Counted from the stretch's first letter, positions 1 through 10,691 are shown. The stretch is DNA of 64,000 nt from Hydractinia symbiolongicarpus (GCF_029227915.1 NC_079885.1:15821001-15885000); one strand, 5' to 3'. Translations and numbers: made by a program. Notes: a model not told the origin generated them from the sequence alone.

Positions 1-330
1 TACGATCTGGCAGCAATAAATGCGCCAAGTCGCAAATGAATGGATTACGAGCGTCAGACAAAAAAAATGGCGATGTAGTTAATTTGCTAATTAACTTTGT
101 CATATGAAAATTAAGTCTGAAAGTACCCTAGATTGCCTTCGTTGGAACTTTTTACCGGAAATCTTAAAGCGCATGGTTGTCGTAATTAATCGATAGCGCT
201 TGAAATGAGCTTTCAAATGCACATAAACACGACCTATTTCGGATAATCCAGTCAAGAAATATGACCTTTAAAGTTTAATGCATTTTCGATGTAATGTGCT
301 AATAAATCGTAGATATCTGCCCGTTTGTTT
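1..330 (+). other. Partial class C spacer at the window's left edge
   Basis: Begins at tacgatctggcag, 330 bp before copy 1. It has the A8 run and gtagttaat of class C. A private aatgcatttt replaces aaaccatttt at 278-285. No gene seen. Confidence 0.9.
282..316 (+). promoter_or_regulatory. Conserved upstream promoter block of copy 1, with TATA-like word
   Basis: A block from about -49 to -15 (attttcgatgtaatgtgc, then taataaat at 300-307, then cgtagatat) precedes every gene at a fixed distance. TAATAAAT at -31 to -24 sits where TATA-like elements lie in upstream-assisted Pol III 5S promoters of several animals and fungi. The block is retained in copies 109-112, where sequence on both sides has changed. 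Function is inferred from position and constancy. Few copies alter it: 4, 11 and 59 (gttctaat), 66, 69, 79, 83, 87, 92, 95, 97 and 100. Confidence 0.7.
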
Positions 331-449
331 GTCTACGACCATACCACGATGAACACACCTGTTCTCGTCCGATCACGGAAGTTAAGCATCGTTGGGCCGG
401 GATAGTACTTGGATGGGGGACCGCCTGGGAACTCCCGGTGTCGTAGGCT
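331..449 (+). rRNA. 5S rRNA: 5S rRNA copy 1 (C63T haplotype)
   Basis: This is the reference entry for all copies. The product is the 5S RNA of the large ribosomal subunit, made by RNA polymerase III. Length is 119 nt against the usual 119-121. Helix I pairs positions 1-9 with 110-118. Helix II pairs 14-21 with 57-65 around a bulge at 63. Helix V pairs 67-72 with 103-108. The internal control region sits where TFIIIA binds in animals: box A about 50-64 (AGTTAAGCATCG), intermediate element about 67-72, box C about 80-97 (TGGATGGGGGACC). The start was chosen from the conserved 5' G and closure of helix I; the end is the T after GGC. A T5 terminator lies at +126 to +130 and TAATAAAT at -31 to -24. 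The only change from consensus is C63T, in the helix II bulge. The upstream spacer is class C and enters the window incomplete. Confidence 0.97.
380..427 (+). promoter_or_regulatory. Internal control region of copy 1 (box A, IE, box C)
   Basis: By position, gene coordinates 50-97 carry box A (50-64), the intermediate element (67-72) and box C (80-97), the TFIIIA and TFIIIC recognition region of animal 5S genes. The same interval occurs in every copy. Copies with changes in box C are 7, 14, 27, 65, 66, 68, 75, 76, 78, 82, 92, 94, 95, 96, 97 and 100; copy 9 changes box A. Confidence 0.85.
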
Positions 450-455
450 ATTGAC

Positions 456-460
456 TTTTT
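456..460 (+). terminator. Pol III terminator of copy 1 (T5)
   Basis: A T5 run at +126 to +130, seven bases after the mature end, fits the short 3' trailer of 5S precursors. The run is present after every copy except 74. Confidence 0.9.
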
Positions 461-497
461 CACGTTACATTATTTATCATTACGACTGTGACGTATC

Positions 498-503
498 TTT
501 TTT
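498..503 (+). terminator. Second T run downstream of copy 1 (T6), possible back-up terminator
   Basis: A T6 run at +168 to +173 follows each gene. It is T5 after copy 54 and interrupted after copy 75. A fail-safe role is an inference from its constant position. Confidence 0.6.
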
Positions 504-899
504 ACGAAATAGCCGCTGAGTAAATCAAGAAAGAGACATGATTAGAAGTTGCTTTCCCTTCAAAACGGCTACGATCTGGCAGCAATAAATGCGCCAAGTC
601 GCAAATGAATGGATTACGAGCGTCAGACAAAGAAAATGGCGATGTAGTAACTTTGCTAATTAACTTTGTCATATGAAAATTAAGTCGGAAAGCACCCTAG
701 ATTTCCTTCGTTGGAACTTTTTACCGGAAATCATAAAGCGCATGGTTGTCGTAATTAATGGATAGCGCTTGAAATGAGCTTTCAAATGCACATAAAAACG
801 ACCTTTTTCGGATGATCCAGTCAAAAAATATGACCTTTAAAGTTTAAACCATTTTCGATGTAATGTGCTAATAAATCGTAGATATCTGCCCGTTTGTTT

Positions 900-1018
900 G
901 TTTACGACCATACCACGATGAACACACCTGTTCTCGTCTGATCACGGAAGTTAAGCATCGTCGGGCCGGGATAGTACTTGGATGGGGGACCGCCTGGGAA
1001 TTCCCGGTGTCGTAGGCT
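900..1018 (+). rRNA. 5S rRNA: 5S rRNA copy 2 (C3T, C40T, C102T)
   Basis: C3T leaves a U-G wobble in helix I. C40T and C102T are extra changes; C102T is shared with copy 9, its partner one 7-unit block later. The upstream spacer is class A. This is the first unit of the 7-unit higher-order repeat. Confidence 0.94.
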
Positions 1019-1468
1019 ATTGACTTTTTCACGTTACATTATTTATCATTACGACTGTGACGTATCTTTTTTACGAAATAGCCGCTGAGTAAATCAAGAA
1101 AGAGACATGATTAGAAGTTGCTTTCCCTTCAAAACGGCTACGATCTGGCAGCAATAAATGCGCCAAGTCGCAAATGAATGGATTACGAGCGTCAGACAAA
1201 AAAAATGGCGATGTAGTTAATTTGCTAATTAACTTTGTCATATGAAAATTAAGTCTGAAAGTACCCTAGATTGCCTTCGTTGGAACTTTTTACCGGAAAT
1301 CTTAAAGCGCATGGTTGTCGTAATTAATCGATAGCGCTTGAAATGAGCTTTCAAATGCACATAAACACGACCTATTTCGGATAATCCAGTCAAGAAATAT
1401 GACCTTTAAAGTTTAAACCATTTTCGATGTAATGTGCTAATAAATCGTAGATATCTGCCCGTTTGTTT
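1019..1468 (+). repeat. Class C intergenic spacer (representative)
   Basis: Diagnostic words: an A8 run before tggcg, gtagttaat, gtctgaaagtacc, gattgcc, ataatcc. On the minus strand the A run is a T8 that could stop antisense Pol III transcripts. Copies upstream of genes 26 and 30 have A9. Confidence 0.9.
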
Positions 1469-1587
1469 GTCTACGACCATACCACGATGAACACACCTGT
1501 TCTCGTCCGATCACGGAAGTTAAGCATCGTTGGGCCGGGATAGTACTTGGATGGGGGACCGCCTGGGAACTCCCGGTGTCGTAGGCT
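1469..1587 (+). rRNA. 5S rRNA: 5S rRNA copy 3 (C63T)
   Basis: Single bulge change C63T. The upstream spacer is class C with an A8 run. It is the partner of copy 10, which has C63 instead, so one base changed or was converted after the block duplicated. Confidence 0.97.
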
Positions 1588-2037
1588 ATTGACTTTTTCA
1601 CGTTACATTATTTATCATTACGACTGTGACGTATCTTTTTTACGAAATAGCCGCTGAGTAAATCAAGAAAGAGACATGATTAGAAGTTGCTTTCCCTTCA
1701 AAACGGCTACGATCTGGCAGCAATAAATGCGCCAAGTCGCAAATGAATGGATTACGAGCGTCAGACAAAGAAAATGGCGATGTAGTAACTTTGCTAATTA
1801 ACTTTGTCATATGAAAATTAAGTCGGAAAGCACCCTAGATTTCCTTCGTTGGAACTTTTTACCGGAAATCATAAAGCGCATTATTGTTGTCAAGAATCGA
1901 TAGCGCTTAAAAAGAGCTGTCAAACGCACATAAACACGACCTATTTCGAATGATCCAGTCAAGAAATATGACCTTTAAAGTTTGAACCATTTTCGATGTA
2001 ATGTTCTAATAAATCGTAGATATCTGCCCGATTGTTT

Positions 2038-2156
2038 GTCTACGACCATACCACGATGAACACACCTGTTCTCGTCCGATCACGGAAGTTAAGCATCGTC
2101 GGGCCGGGATAGTACTTGGATGGGGGACCGCCTGGGAACTCCCGGTGTCGTAGGCT
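2038..2156 (+). rRNA. 5S rRNA: 5S rRNA copy 4 (consensus)
   Basis: Matches the consensus at every position. The upstream spacer is an A/B mosaic and has two private changes close to the gene (atgttctaat, and cccgattg just before the start), both repeated at copy 11. Confidence 0.97.
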
Positions 2157-2606
2157 ATTGACTTTTTCACGTTACATTATTTATCATTACGACTGTGACG
2201 TATCTTTTTTACGAAATAGCCGCTGAGTAAATCAAGAAAGAGACATGATTAGAAGTTGCTTTCCCTTCAAAACGGCTACGATCTGGCAGCAATAAATGCG
2301 CCAAGTCGCAAATGAATGGATTACGAGCGTCAGACAAAGAAAATGGCGATGTAGTAACTTTGCTAATTAACTTTGTCATATGAAAATTAAGTCGGAAAGC
2401 ACCCTAGATTTCCTTCGTTGGAACTTTTTACCGGAAATCATAAAGCGCATGGTTGTCGTAATTAATGGATAGCGCTTGAAATGAGCTTTCAAATGCACAT
2501 AAACACGACCTATTTCGAATGATCCAGTCAAGAAATATGACCTTTAAAGTTTGAACCATTTTCGATGTAATGTGCTAATAAATCGTAGATATCTGCCCGT
2601 TTGTTT

Positions 2607-2725
2607 GTCTACGACCATACCACGATGAACACACCTGTTCTCGTCCGATCACGGAAGTTAAGCATCGTCGGGCCGGGATAGTACTTGGATGGGGGACCGC
2701 CTGGGAACTCCCGGTGTCGTAGGCT
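2607..2725 (+). rRNA. 5S rRNA: 5S rRNA copy 5 (consensus)
   Basis: Consensus sequence. The upstream spacer is class A with the gaatgatcc variant. Partner of copy 12. Confidence 0.97.
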
Positions 2726-3175
2726 ATTGACTTTTTCACGTTACATTATTTATCATTACGACTGTGACGTATCTTTTTTACGAAATAGCCGCTGAGTAAA
2801 TCAAGAAAGAGACATGATTAGAAGTTGCTTTCCCTTCAAAACGGCTACGATCTGGCAGCAATAAATGCGCCAAGTCGCAAATGAATGGATTACAAGCGTC
2901 AGACAAAGAAAATGGCGATGTAGTTACTTTGCTAATTAACTTTGTCATAATAAAATTAAGTCGGAAAGCACCCTAGATTTCCTTCGTTGGAACTTTTTAC
3001 CGGAAATCATAAAGCGCATTATTGTTGTCAAGAATCGATAGCGCTTAAAAAGAGCTGTCAAACGCACATAAACACGACCTATTTCGAATGATCCAGTCAA
3101 GAAATATGACCTTTAAAGTTTGAACCATTTTCGATGTAATGTGCTAATAAATCGTAGATATCTGCCCGTTTGTTT
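2726..3175 (+). repeat. Class B intergenic spacer (representative)
   Basis: Diagnostic words: attacaagcgtc, gtagttac, cataataaaat, cattattgttgtcaagaatcg, cttaaaaagagctgtcaaacg, gtttgaacc. It lacks the TTGAAA/TTTCAA inverted repeat of classes A and C. Most frequent between 18 and 33 kb. Confidence 0.9.
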
Positions 3176-3294
3176 GTCTGCGACCATACCACGATGAACA
3201 CACCTGTTCTCGTCCGATCACGGAAGTTAAGCATCGTCGGGCCGGGATAGTACTTGGATGGGGGACCGCCTGGGAACTCCCGGTGTCGTAGGCT
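3176..3294 (+). rRNA. 5S rRNA: 5S rRNA copy 6 (A5G)
   Basis: A5G turns one A-U pair of helix I into G-U, so folding should survive. The upstream spacer is class B. The same private change recurs in copy 13, 3983 bp later. Confidence 0.95.
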
Positions 3295-3744
3295 ATTGAC
3301 TTTTTCACGTTACATTATTTATCATTACGACTGTGACGTATCTTTTTTACGAAATAGCCGCTGAGTAAATCAAGAAAGAGACATGATTACAAGTTGCTTT
3401 CCCTTCAAAACGGCTACGATCTGGCAGCAATAAATGCGCCAAGTCGCAAATGAATGGATTACGAGCGTCAGACAAAGAAAATGGCGATGTAGTAACTTTG
3501 CTAATTAACTTTGTCATATGAAAATTAAGTCGGAAAGCACCCTAGATTTCCTTCGTTGGAACTTTTTACCGGAAATCATAAAGCGCATGGTTGTCGTAAT
3601 TAATGGATAGCGCTTGAAATGAGCTTTCAAATGCACATAAAAACGACCTATTTCGGATGATCCAGTCAAGAAATATGACCTTTAAAGTTTAAACCATTTT
3701 CGATGTAATGTGCTAATAAATCGTAGATATCTGCCCGTTTGTTT

Positions 3745-3863
3745 GTTTACGACCATACCACGATGAACACACCTGTTCTCGTCCGATCACAGAAGTTAAG
3801 CATCGTCGGGCCGGGATAGTACTTGAATGGGGCACCGCCTGGGAACTCCCGGTGTCGTAGGCT
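3745..3863 (+). rRNA. 5S rRNA: 5S rRNA copy 7 (C3T, G47A, G82A, G89C)
   Basis: G82A and G89C both lie in the box C promoter interval, so TFIIIA binding may be reduced. The copy is a candidate weak or silent gene. The identical four-change allele recurs in copy 14. The upstream spacer is class A. Confidence 0.9.
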
Positions 3864-4313
3864 ATTGACTTTTTCACGTTACATTATTTATCATTACGAC
3901 TGTGACGTATCTTTTTTACGAAATAGCCGCTGAGTAAATCAAGAAAGAGACATGATTAGAAGTTGCTTTCCCTTCAAAACGGCTACGATCTGGCAGCAAT
4001 AAATGCGCCAAGTCGCAAATGAATGGATTACGAGCGTCAGACAAAGAAAATGGCGATGTAGTAACTTTGCTAATTAACTTTGTCATATGAAAATTAAGTC
4101 GGAAAGCACCCTAGATTTCCTTCGTTGGAACTTTTTACCGGAAATCATAAAGCGCATGGTTGTCGTAATTAATGGATAGCGCTTGAAATGAGCTTTCAAA
4201 TACACATAAAAACGACCTTTTTCGGATGATCCAGTCAAAAAATATGACCTTTAAAGTTTAAACCATTTTCGATGTAATGTGCTAATAAATCGTAGATATC
4301 TGCCCGTTTGTTT

Positions 4314-4432
4314 GTTTACGACCATACCACGATGAACACACCTGTTCTCGTCCGATCACGGAAGTTAAGCATCGTCGGGCCGGGATAGTACTTGGATGGG
4401 GGACCGCCTGGGAACTCCCGGTGTCGTAGGCT
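4314..4432 (+). rRNA. 5S rRNA: 5S rRNA copy 8 (C3T)
   Basis: C3T only. The upstream spacer is class A with the private word caaatacac shared with copy 15. Confidence 0.97.
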
Positions 4433-4882
4433 ATTGACTTTTTCACGTTACATTATTTATCATTACGACTGTGACGTATCTTTTTTACGAAATAGCCGCT
4501 GAGTAAATCAAGAAAGAGACATGATTAGAAGTTGCTTTCCCTTCAAAACGGCTACGATCTGGCAGCAATAAATGCGCCAAGTCGCAAATGAATGGATTAC
4601 GAGCGTCAGACAAAAAAAATGGCGATGTAGTTAATTTGCTAATTAACTTTGTCATATGAAAATTAAGTCTGAAAGTACCCTAGATTGCCTTCGTTGGAAC
4701 TTTTTACCGGAAATCTTAAAGCGCATGGTTGTCGTAAAGAATCGATAGCGCTTAAAAAGAGCTTTCAAATGCACATAAAAACGACCTTTTTCGGATGATC
4801 CAGTCAAAAAATATGACCTTTAAAGTTTAAACCATTTTCGATGTAATGTGCTAATAAATCGTAGATATCTGCCCGTTTGTTT
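4433..4882 (+). repeat. Mosaic spacer upstream of copy 9
   Basis: Left part is class C (A8 run, gtctgaaagtacc, gattgcc). The middle has gtaaagaatcgatagcgcttaa and the right end has aaaacgaccttttt with gtcaaaaaatatg, as before copies 2, 8 and 15. At least one class switch is visible. Confidence 0.85.
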
Positions 4883-5001
4883 GTTTACGACCATACCACG
4901 ATGAACACACCTGTTCTCGTCCGATCACGGAAGTTACGCATCGTCGGGCCGGGATAGTACTTGGATGGGGGACCGCCTGGGAATTCCCGGTGTCGTAGGC
5001 T
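4883..5001 (+). rRNA. 5S rRNA: 5S rRNA copy 9 (C3T, A55C, C102T)
   Basis: A55C falls in box A, so transcription could be affected. C102T is shared with copy 2. The upstream spacer is a mosaic: a class C left half, then aaagaatcgatagcgc, then the aaaacgaccttt end seen at copy 2. Confidence 0.92.
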
Positions 5002-5451
5002 ATTGACTTTTTCACGTTACATTATTTATCATTACGACTGTGACGTATCTTTTTTACGAAATAGCCGCTGAGTAAATCAAGAAAGAGACATGATTAGAAG
5101 TTGCTTTCCCTTCAAAACGGCTACGATCTGGCAGCAATAAATGCGCCAAGTCGCAAATGAATGGATTACGAGCGTCAGACAAAAAAAATGGCGATGTAGT
5201 TAATTTGCTAATTAACTTTGTCATATGAAAATTAAGTCTGAAAGTACCCTAGATTGCCTTCGTTGGAACTTTTTACCGGAAATCTTAAAGCGCATGGTTG
5301 TCGTAATTAATCGATAGCGCTTGAAATGAGCTTTCAAATGCACATAAACACGACCTATTTCGGATAATCCAGTCAAGAAATATGACCTTTAAAGTTTAAA
5401 CCATTTTCGATGTAATGTGCTAATAAATCGTAGATATCTGCCCGTTTGTTT

Positions 5452-5570
5452 GTCTACGACCATACCACGATGAACACACCTGTTCTCGTCCGATCACGGA
5501 AGTTAAGCATCGTCGGGCCGGGATAGTACTTGGATGGGGGACCGCCTGGGAACTCCCGGTGTCGTAGGCT
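5452..5570 (+). rRNA. 5S rRNA: 5S rRNA copy 10 (consensus)
   Basis: Consensus gene on a class C spacer, which in this part of the array usually accompanies C63T. Partner of copy 3. Confidence 0.97.
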
Positions 5571-6020
5571 ATTGACTTTTTCACGTTACATTATTTATCA
5601 TTACGACTGTGACGTATCTTTTTTACGAAATAGCCGCTGAGTAAATCAAGAAAGAGACATGATTAGAAGTTGCTTTCCCTTCAAAACGGCTACGATCTGG
5701 CAGCAATAAATGCGCCAAGTCGCAAATGAATGGATTACGAGCGTCAGACAAAGAAAATGGCGATGTAGTAACTTTGCTAATTAACTTTGTCATATGAAAA
5801 TTAAGTCGGAAAGCACCCTAGATTTCCTTCGTTGGAACTTTTTACCGGAAATCATAAAGCGCATTATTGTTGTCAAGAATCGATAGCGCTTAAAAAGAGC
5901 TGTCAAACGCACATAAACACGACCTATTTCGAATGATCCAGTCAAGAAATATGACCTTTAAAGTTTGAACCATTTTCGATGTAATGTTCTAATAAATCGT
6001 AGATATCTGCCCGATTGTTT

Positions 6021-6139
6021 GTCTACGACCATACCACGATGAACACACCTGTTCTCGTCCGATCACGGAAGTTAAGCATCGTCGGGCCGGGATAGTACTT
6101 GGATGGGGGACCGCCTGGGAACTCCCGGTGTCGTAGGCT
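6021..6139 (+). rRNA. 5S rRNA: 5S rRNA copy 11 (consensus)
   Basis: Consensus. The A/B mosaic spacer with atgttctaat and cccgattg matches copy 4. Confidence 0.97.
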
Positions 6140-6589
6140 ATTGACTTTTTCACGTTACATTATTTATCATTACGACTGTGACGTATCTTTTTTACGAAAT
6201 AGCCGCTGAGTAAATCAAGAAAGAGACATGATTAGAAGTTGCTTTCCCTTCAAAACGGCTACGATCTGGCAGCAATAAATGCGCCAAGTCGCAAATGAAT
6301 GGATTACGAGCGTCAGACAAAGAAAATGGCGATGTAGTAACTTTGCTAATTAACTTTGTCATATGAAAATTAAGTCGGAAAGCACCCTAGATTTCCTTCG
6401 TTGGAACTTTTTACCGGAAATCATAAAGCGCATGGTTGTCGTAATTAATGGATAGCGCTTGAAATGAGCTTTCAAATGCACATAAACACGACCTATTTCG
6501 AATGATCCAGTCAAGAAATATGACCTTTAAAGTTTGAACCATTTTCGATGTAATGTGCTAATAAATCGTAGATATCTGCCCGTTTGTTT

Positions 6590-6708
6590 GTCTACGACCA
6601 TACCACGATGAACACACCTGTTCTCGTCCGATCACGGAAGTTAAGCATCGTCGGGCCGGGATAGTACTTGGATGGGGGACCGCCTGGGAACTCCCGGTGT
6701 CGTAGGCT
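6590..6708 (+). rRNA. 5S rRNA: 5S rRNA copy 12 (consensus)
   Basis: Consensus. Class A spacer; partner of copy 5. Confidence 0.97.
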
Positions 6709-7158
6709 ATTGACTTTTTCACGTTACATTATTTATCATTACGACTGTGACGTATCTTTTTTACGAAATAGCCGCTGAGTAAATCAAGAAAGAGACATGA
6801 TTAGAAGTTGCTTTCCCTTCAAAACGGCTACGATCTGGCAGCAATAAATGCGCCAAGTCGCAAATGAATGGATTACAAGCGTCAGACAAAGAAAATGGCG
6901 ATGTAGTTACTTTGCTAATTAACTTTGTCATAATAAAATTAAGTCGGAAAGCACCCTAGATTTCCTTCGTTGGAACTTTTTACCGGAAATCATAAAGCGC
7001 ATTATTGTTGTCAAGAATCGATAGCGCTTAAAAAGAGCTGTCAAACGCACATAAACACGACCTATTTCGAATGATCCAGTCAAGAAATATGACCTTTAAA
7101 GTTTGAACCATTTTCGATGTAATGTGCTAATAAATCGTAGATATCTGCCCGTTTGTTT

Positions 7159-7277
7159 GTCTGCGACCATACCACGATGAACACACCTGTTCTCGTCCGA
7201 TCACGGAAGTTAAGCATCGTCGGGCCGGGATAGTACTTGGATGGGGGACCGCCTGGGAACTCCCGGTGTCGTAGGCT
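7159..7277 (+). rRNA. 5S rRNA: 5S rRNA copy 13 (A5G)
   Basis: Carries A5G as in copy 6. Class B spacer. The spacer after it has gattacaagttgc, also found only after copy 6. Confidence 0.95.
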
Positions 7278-7727
7278 ATTGACTTTTTCACGTTACATTA
7301 TTTATCATTACGACTGTGACGTATCTTTTTTACGAAATAGCCGCTGAGTAAATCAAGAAAGAGACATGATTACAAGTTGCTTTCCCTTCAAAACGGCTAC
7401 GATCTGGCAGCAATAAATGCGCCAAGTCGCAAATGAATGGATTACGAGCGTCAGACAAAGAAAATGGCGATGTAGTAACTTTGCTAATTAACTTTGTCAT
7501 ATGAAAATTAAGTCGGAAAGCACCCTAGATTTCCTTCGTTGGAACTTTTTACCGGAAATCATAAAGCGCATGGTTGTCGTAATTAATGGATAGCGCTTGA
7601 AATGAGCTTTCAAATGCACATAAAAACGACCTATTTCGGATGATCCAGTCAAGAAATATGACCTTTAAAGTTTAAACCATTTTCGATGTAATGTGCTAAT
7701 AAATCGTAGATATCTGCCCGTTTGTTT

Positions 7728-7846
7728 GTTTACGACCATACCACGATGAACACACCTGTTCTCGTCCGATCACAGAAGTTAAGCATCGTCGGGCCGGGAT
7801 AGTACTTGAATGGGGCACCGCCTGGGAACTCCCGGTGTCGTAGGCT
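7728..7846 (+). rRNA. 5S rRNA: 5S rRNA copy 14 (C3T, G47A, G82A, G89C)
   Basis: Same allele as copy 7, including the two box C changes. Candidate weak or silent gene carried along by block duplication. Class A spacer. Confidence 0.9.
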
Positions 7847-8296
7847 ATTGACTTTTTCACGTTACATTATTTATCATTACGACTGTGACGTATCTTTTTT
7901 ACGAAATAGCCGCTGAGTAAATCAAGAAAGAGACATGATTAGAAGTTGCTTTCCCTTCAAAACGGCTACGATCTGGCAGCAATAAATGCGCCAAGTCGCA
8001 AATGAATGGATTACGAGCGTCAGACAAAGAAAATGGCGATGTAGTAACTTTGCTAATTAACTTTGTCATATGAAAATTAAGTCGGAAAGCACCCTAGATT
8101 TCCTTCGTTGGAACTTTTTACCGGAAATCATAAAGCGCATGGTTGTCGTAATTAATGGATAGCGCTTGAAATGAGCTTTCAAATACACATAAAAACGACC
8201 TTTTTCGGATGATCCAGTCAAAAAATATGACCTTTAAAGTTTAAACCATTTTCGATGTAATGTGCTAATAAATCGTAGATATCTGCCCGTTTGTTT

Positions 8297-8415
8297 GTTT
8301 ACGACCATACCACGATGAACACACCTGTTCTCGTCCGATCACGGAAGTTAAGCATCGTCGGGCCGGGATAGTACTTGGATGGGGGACCGCCTGGGAACTC
8401 CCGGTGTCGTAGGCT
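8297..8415 (+). rRNA. 5S rRNA: 5S rRNA copy 15 (C3T)
   Basis: C3T only. Last unit of the second 7-unit block. Class A spacer. Confidence 0.97.
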
Positions 8416-8865
8416 ATTGACTTTTTCACGTTACATTATTTATCATTACGACTGTGACGTATCTTTTTTACGAAATAGCCGCTGAGTAAATCAAGAAAGA
8501 GACATGATTAGAAGTTGCTTTCCCTTCAAAACGGCTACGATCTGGCAGCAATAAATGCGCCAAGTCGCAAATGAATGGATTACGAGCGTCAGACAAAAAA
8601 AATGGCGATGTAGTTAATTTGCTAATTAACTTTGTCATATGAAAATTAAGTCTGAAAGTACCCTAGATTGCCTTCGTTGGAACTTTTTACCGGAAATCTT
8701 AAAGCGCATGGTTGTCGTAATTAATCGATAGCGCTTGAAATGAGCTTTCAAATGCACATAAACACGACCTATTTCGGATAATCCAGTCAAGAAATATGAC
8801 CTTTAAAGTTTAAACCATTTTCGATGTAATGTGCTAATAAATCGTAGATATCTGCCCGTTTGTTT

Positions 8866-8984
8866 GTCTACGACCATACCACGATGAACACACCTGTTCT
8901 CGTCCGATCACGGAAGTTAAGCATCGTTGGGCCGGGATAGTACTTGGATGGGGGACCGCCTGGGAACTCCCGGTGTCGTAGGCT
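8866..8984 (+). rRNA. 5S rRNA: 5S rRNA copy 16 (C63T)
   Basis: C63T on a class C spacer. It does not match copy 9, so the 7-unit period stops before this gene. Confidence 0.97.
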
Positions 8985-9434
8985 ATTGACTTTTTCACGT
9001 TACATTATTTATCATTACGACTGTGACGTATCTTTTTTACGAAATAGCCGCTGAGTAAATCAAGAAAGAGACATGATTAGAAGTTGCTTTCCCTTCAAAA
9101 CGGCTACGATCTGGCAGCAATAAATGCGCCAAGTCGCAAATGAATGGATTACGAGCGTCAGACAAAGAAAATGGCGATGTAGTAACTTTGCTAATTAACT
9201 TTGTCATATGAAAATTAAGTCGGAAAGCACCCTAGATTTCCTTCGTTGGAACTTTTTACGGGAAATCATAAAGCGCATGGTTGTCGTAATTAATGGATAG
9301 CGCTTGAAATGAGCTTTCAAATGCACATAAACACGACCTATTTCGAATGATCCAGTCAAGAAATATGACCTTTAAAGTTTGAACCATTTTCGATGTAATG
9401 TGCTAATAAATCGTAGATATCTGCCTGTTTGTTT

Positions 9435-9553
9435 GTCTACGACCATACCACGATGAACACACCTGTTCTCGTCCGATCACGGAAGTTAAGCATCGTCGGG
9501 CCGGGATAGTACTTGGATGGGGGACCGCCTGGGAACTCCCGGTGTCGTAGGCT
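9435..9553 (+). rRNA. 5S rRNA: 5S rRNA copy 17 (consensus)
   Basis: Consensus gene. The class A spacer has private changes (tttttacggg, and ctgcctgttt shortly before the start). Confidence 0.97.
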
Positions 9554-10003
9554 ATTGACTTTTTCACGTTACATTATTTATCATTACGACTGTGACGTAT
9601 CTTTTTTACGAAATAGCCGCTGAGTAAATCAAGAAAGAGACATGATTAGAAGTTGCTTTCCCTTCAAAACGGCTACGATCTGGCAGCAATAAATGCGCCA
9701 AGTCGCAAATGAATGGATTACAAGCGTCAGACAAAGAAAATGGCGATGTAGTTACTTTGCTAATCAACTTTGTCATAATAAAATTAAGTCGGAAAGCACC
9801 CTAGATTTCCTTCGTTGGAACTTTTGACCGGAAATCATAAAGCGCATTATTGTTGTCAAGAATCGATAGCGCTTAAAAAGAGCTATCAAACGCACATAAA
9901 CACGACCTATTTCGAATGATCCAGTCAAGAAATATGACCTTTAAAGTTTGAACCATTTTCGATGTAATGTGCTAATAAATCGTAGATATCTGCCCGTTTG
10001 TTT

Positions 10004-10122
10004 GTCTACGACCATACCACGATGAGCACACCTGTTCTCGTCCGATCACGGAAGTTAAGCATCGTCGGGCCGGGATAGTACTTGGATGGGGGACCGCCTG
10101 GGAACTCCCGGTGTCGTAGGCT
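10004..10122 (+). rRNA. 5S rRNA: 5S rRNA copy 18 (A23G)
   Basis: A23G is outside the helices used here and marks a lineage shared with copies 21, 24 and 28. Class B spacer with the aatcaac variant. Confidence 0.95.
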
Positions 10123-10572
10123 ATTGACTTTTTCACGTTACATTATTTATCATTACGACTGTGACGTATCTTTTTTACGAAATAGCCGCTGAGTAAATCA
10201 AGAAAGAGACATGATTAGAAGTTGCTTTCCCTTCAAATCGGCTACGATCTGGCAGCAATAAATGCGCCAAGTCGCAAATGAATGGATTACGAGCGTCAGA
10301 CAAAGAAAATGGCGATGTAGTAACTTTGCTAATTAACTTTGTCATATGAAAATTAAGTCGGAAAGCACCCTAGATTTCCTTCGTTGGAACTTTTTACCGG
10401 AAATCATAAAGCGCATGGTTGTCGTAATTAATGGATAGCGCTTGAAATGAGCTTTCAAATGCACATAAAAACGACCTATTTCGGATGATCCAGTCAAGAA
10501 ATATGACCTTTAAAGTTTAAACCATTTTCGATGTAATGTGCTAATAAATCGTAGATATCTGCCCGTTTGTTT

Positions 10573-10691
10573 GTTTACGACCATACCACGATGAACTCAC
10601 CTGTTCTCGTCCGATCACGGAAGTTAAGCATCGTCGGGCCGGGATAGTACTTGGATGGGGGACCGCCTGGGAACTCCCGGTGTCGTAGGCT
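10573..10691 (+). rRNA. 5S rRNA: 5S rRNA copy 19 (C3T, A25T)
   Basis: A25T is private to this copy. Class A spacer, with caaatcgg in place of caaaacgg near its middle. Confidence 0.95.

Larger units (their letters stand above)
450..899 (+). repeat. Class A intergenic spacer (representative)
   Basis: Diagnostic words: tacgatctggcag, caaagaaaatgg, gtagtaac, catatg, gtcggaaagcacc, ggttgtcgtaattaatgg. A short inverted repeat TTGAAA-tgagc-TTTCAA lies about 125 bp upstream of the next gene. Usually precedes C3T or consensus genes. No ORF of note. Confidence 0.9.
900..8415 (+). repeat. 7-unit higher-order repeat, two copies (3983-bp period)
   Basis: Copies 2-8 match copies 9-15 in order. Private marks recur exactly 3983 bp apart: C102T (2, 9), gttctaat with cccgattg (4, 11), A5G (6, 13), gattacaag (after 6, 13), the G47A/G82A/G89C allele (7, 14) and caaatacac (before 8, 15). 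Differences include C63T in copy 3 only and A55C in copy 9 only. Confidence 0.92.

Noticed and set aside
490-497. CRE-like tgacgta after each gene
   Set aside because: It lies downstream of the terminator and is lost in every actgggacg unit; a short word like this is not evidence of regulation.
569-579. ggctacgatc, resembling the 5' end of the 5S gene, as a spacer pseudogene
   Set aside because: Similarity stops after about ten bases and many class D units lack it (ggctacaatc). Chance is sufficient.
450-899. Linked spliced-leader or snRNA gene in the spacer, as in some invertebrate 5S arrays
   Set aside because: I saw no leader followed by a splice donor and Sm-type site, and no recognisable U1, U2, U5 or U6 sequence on either strand.
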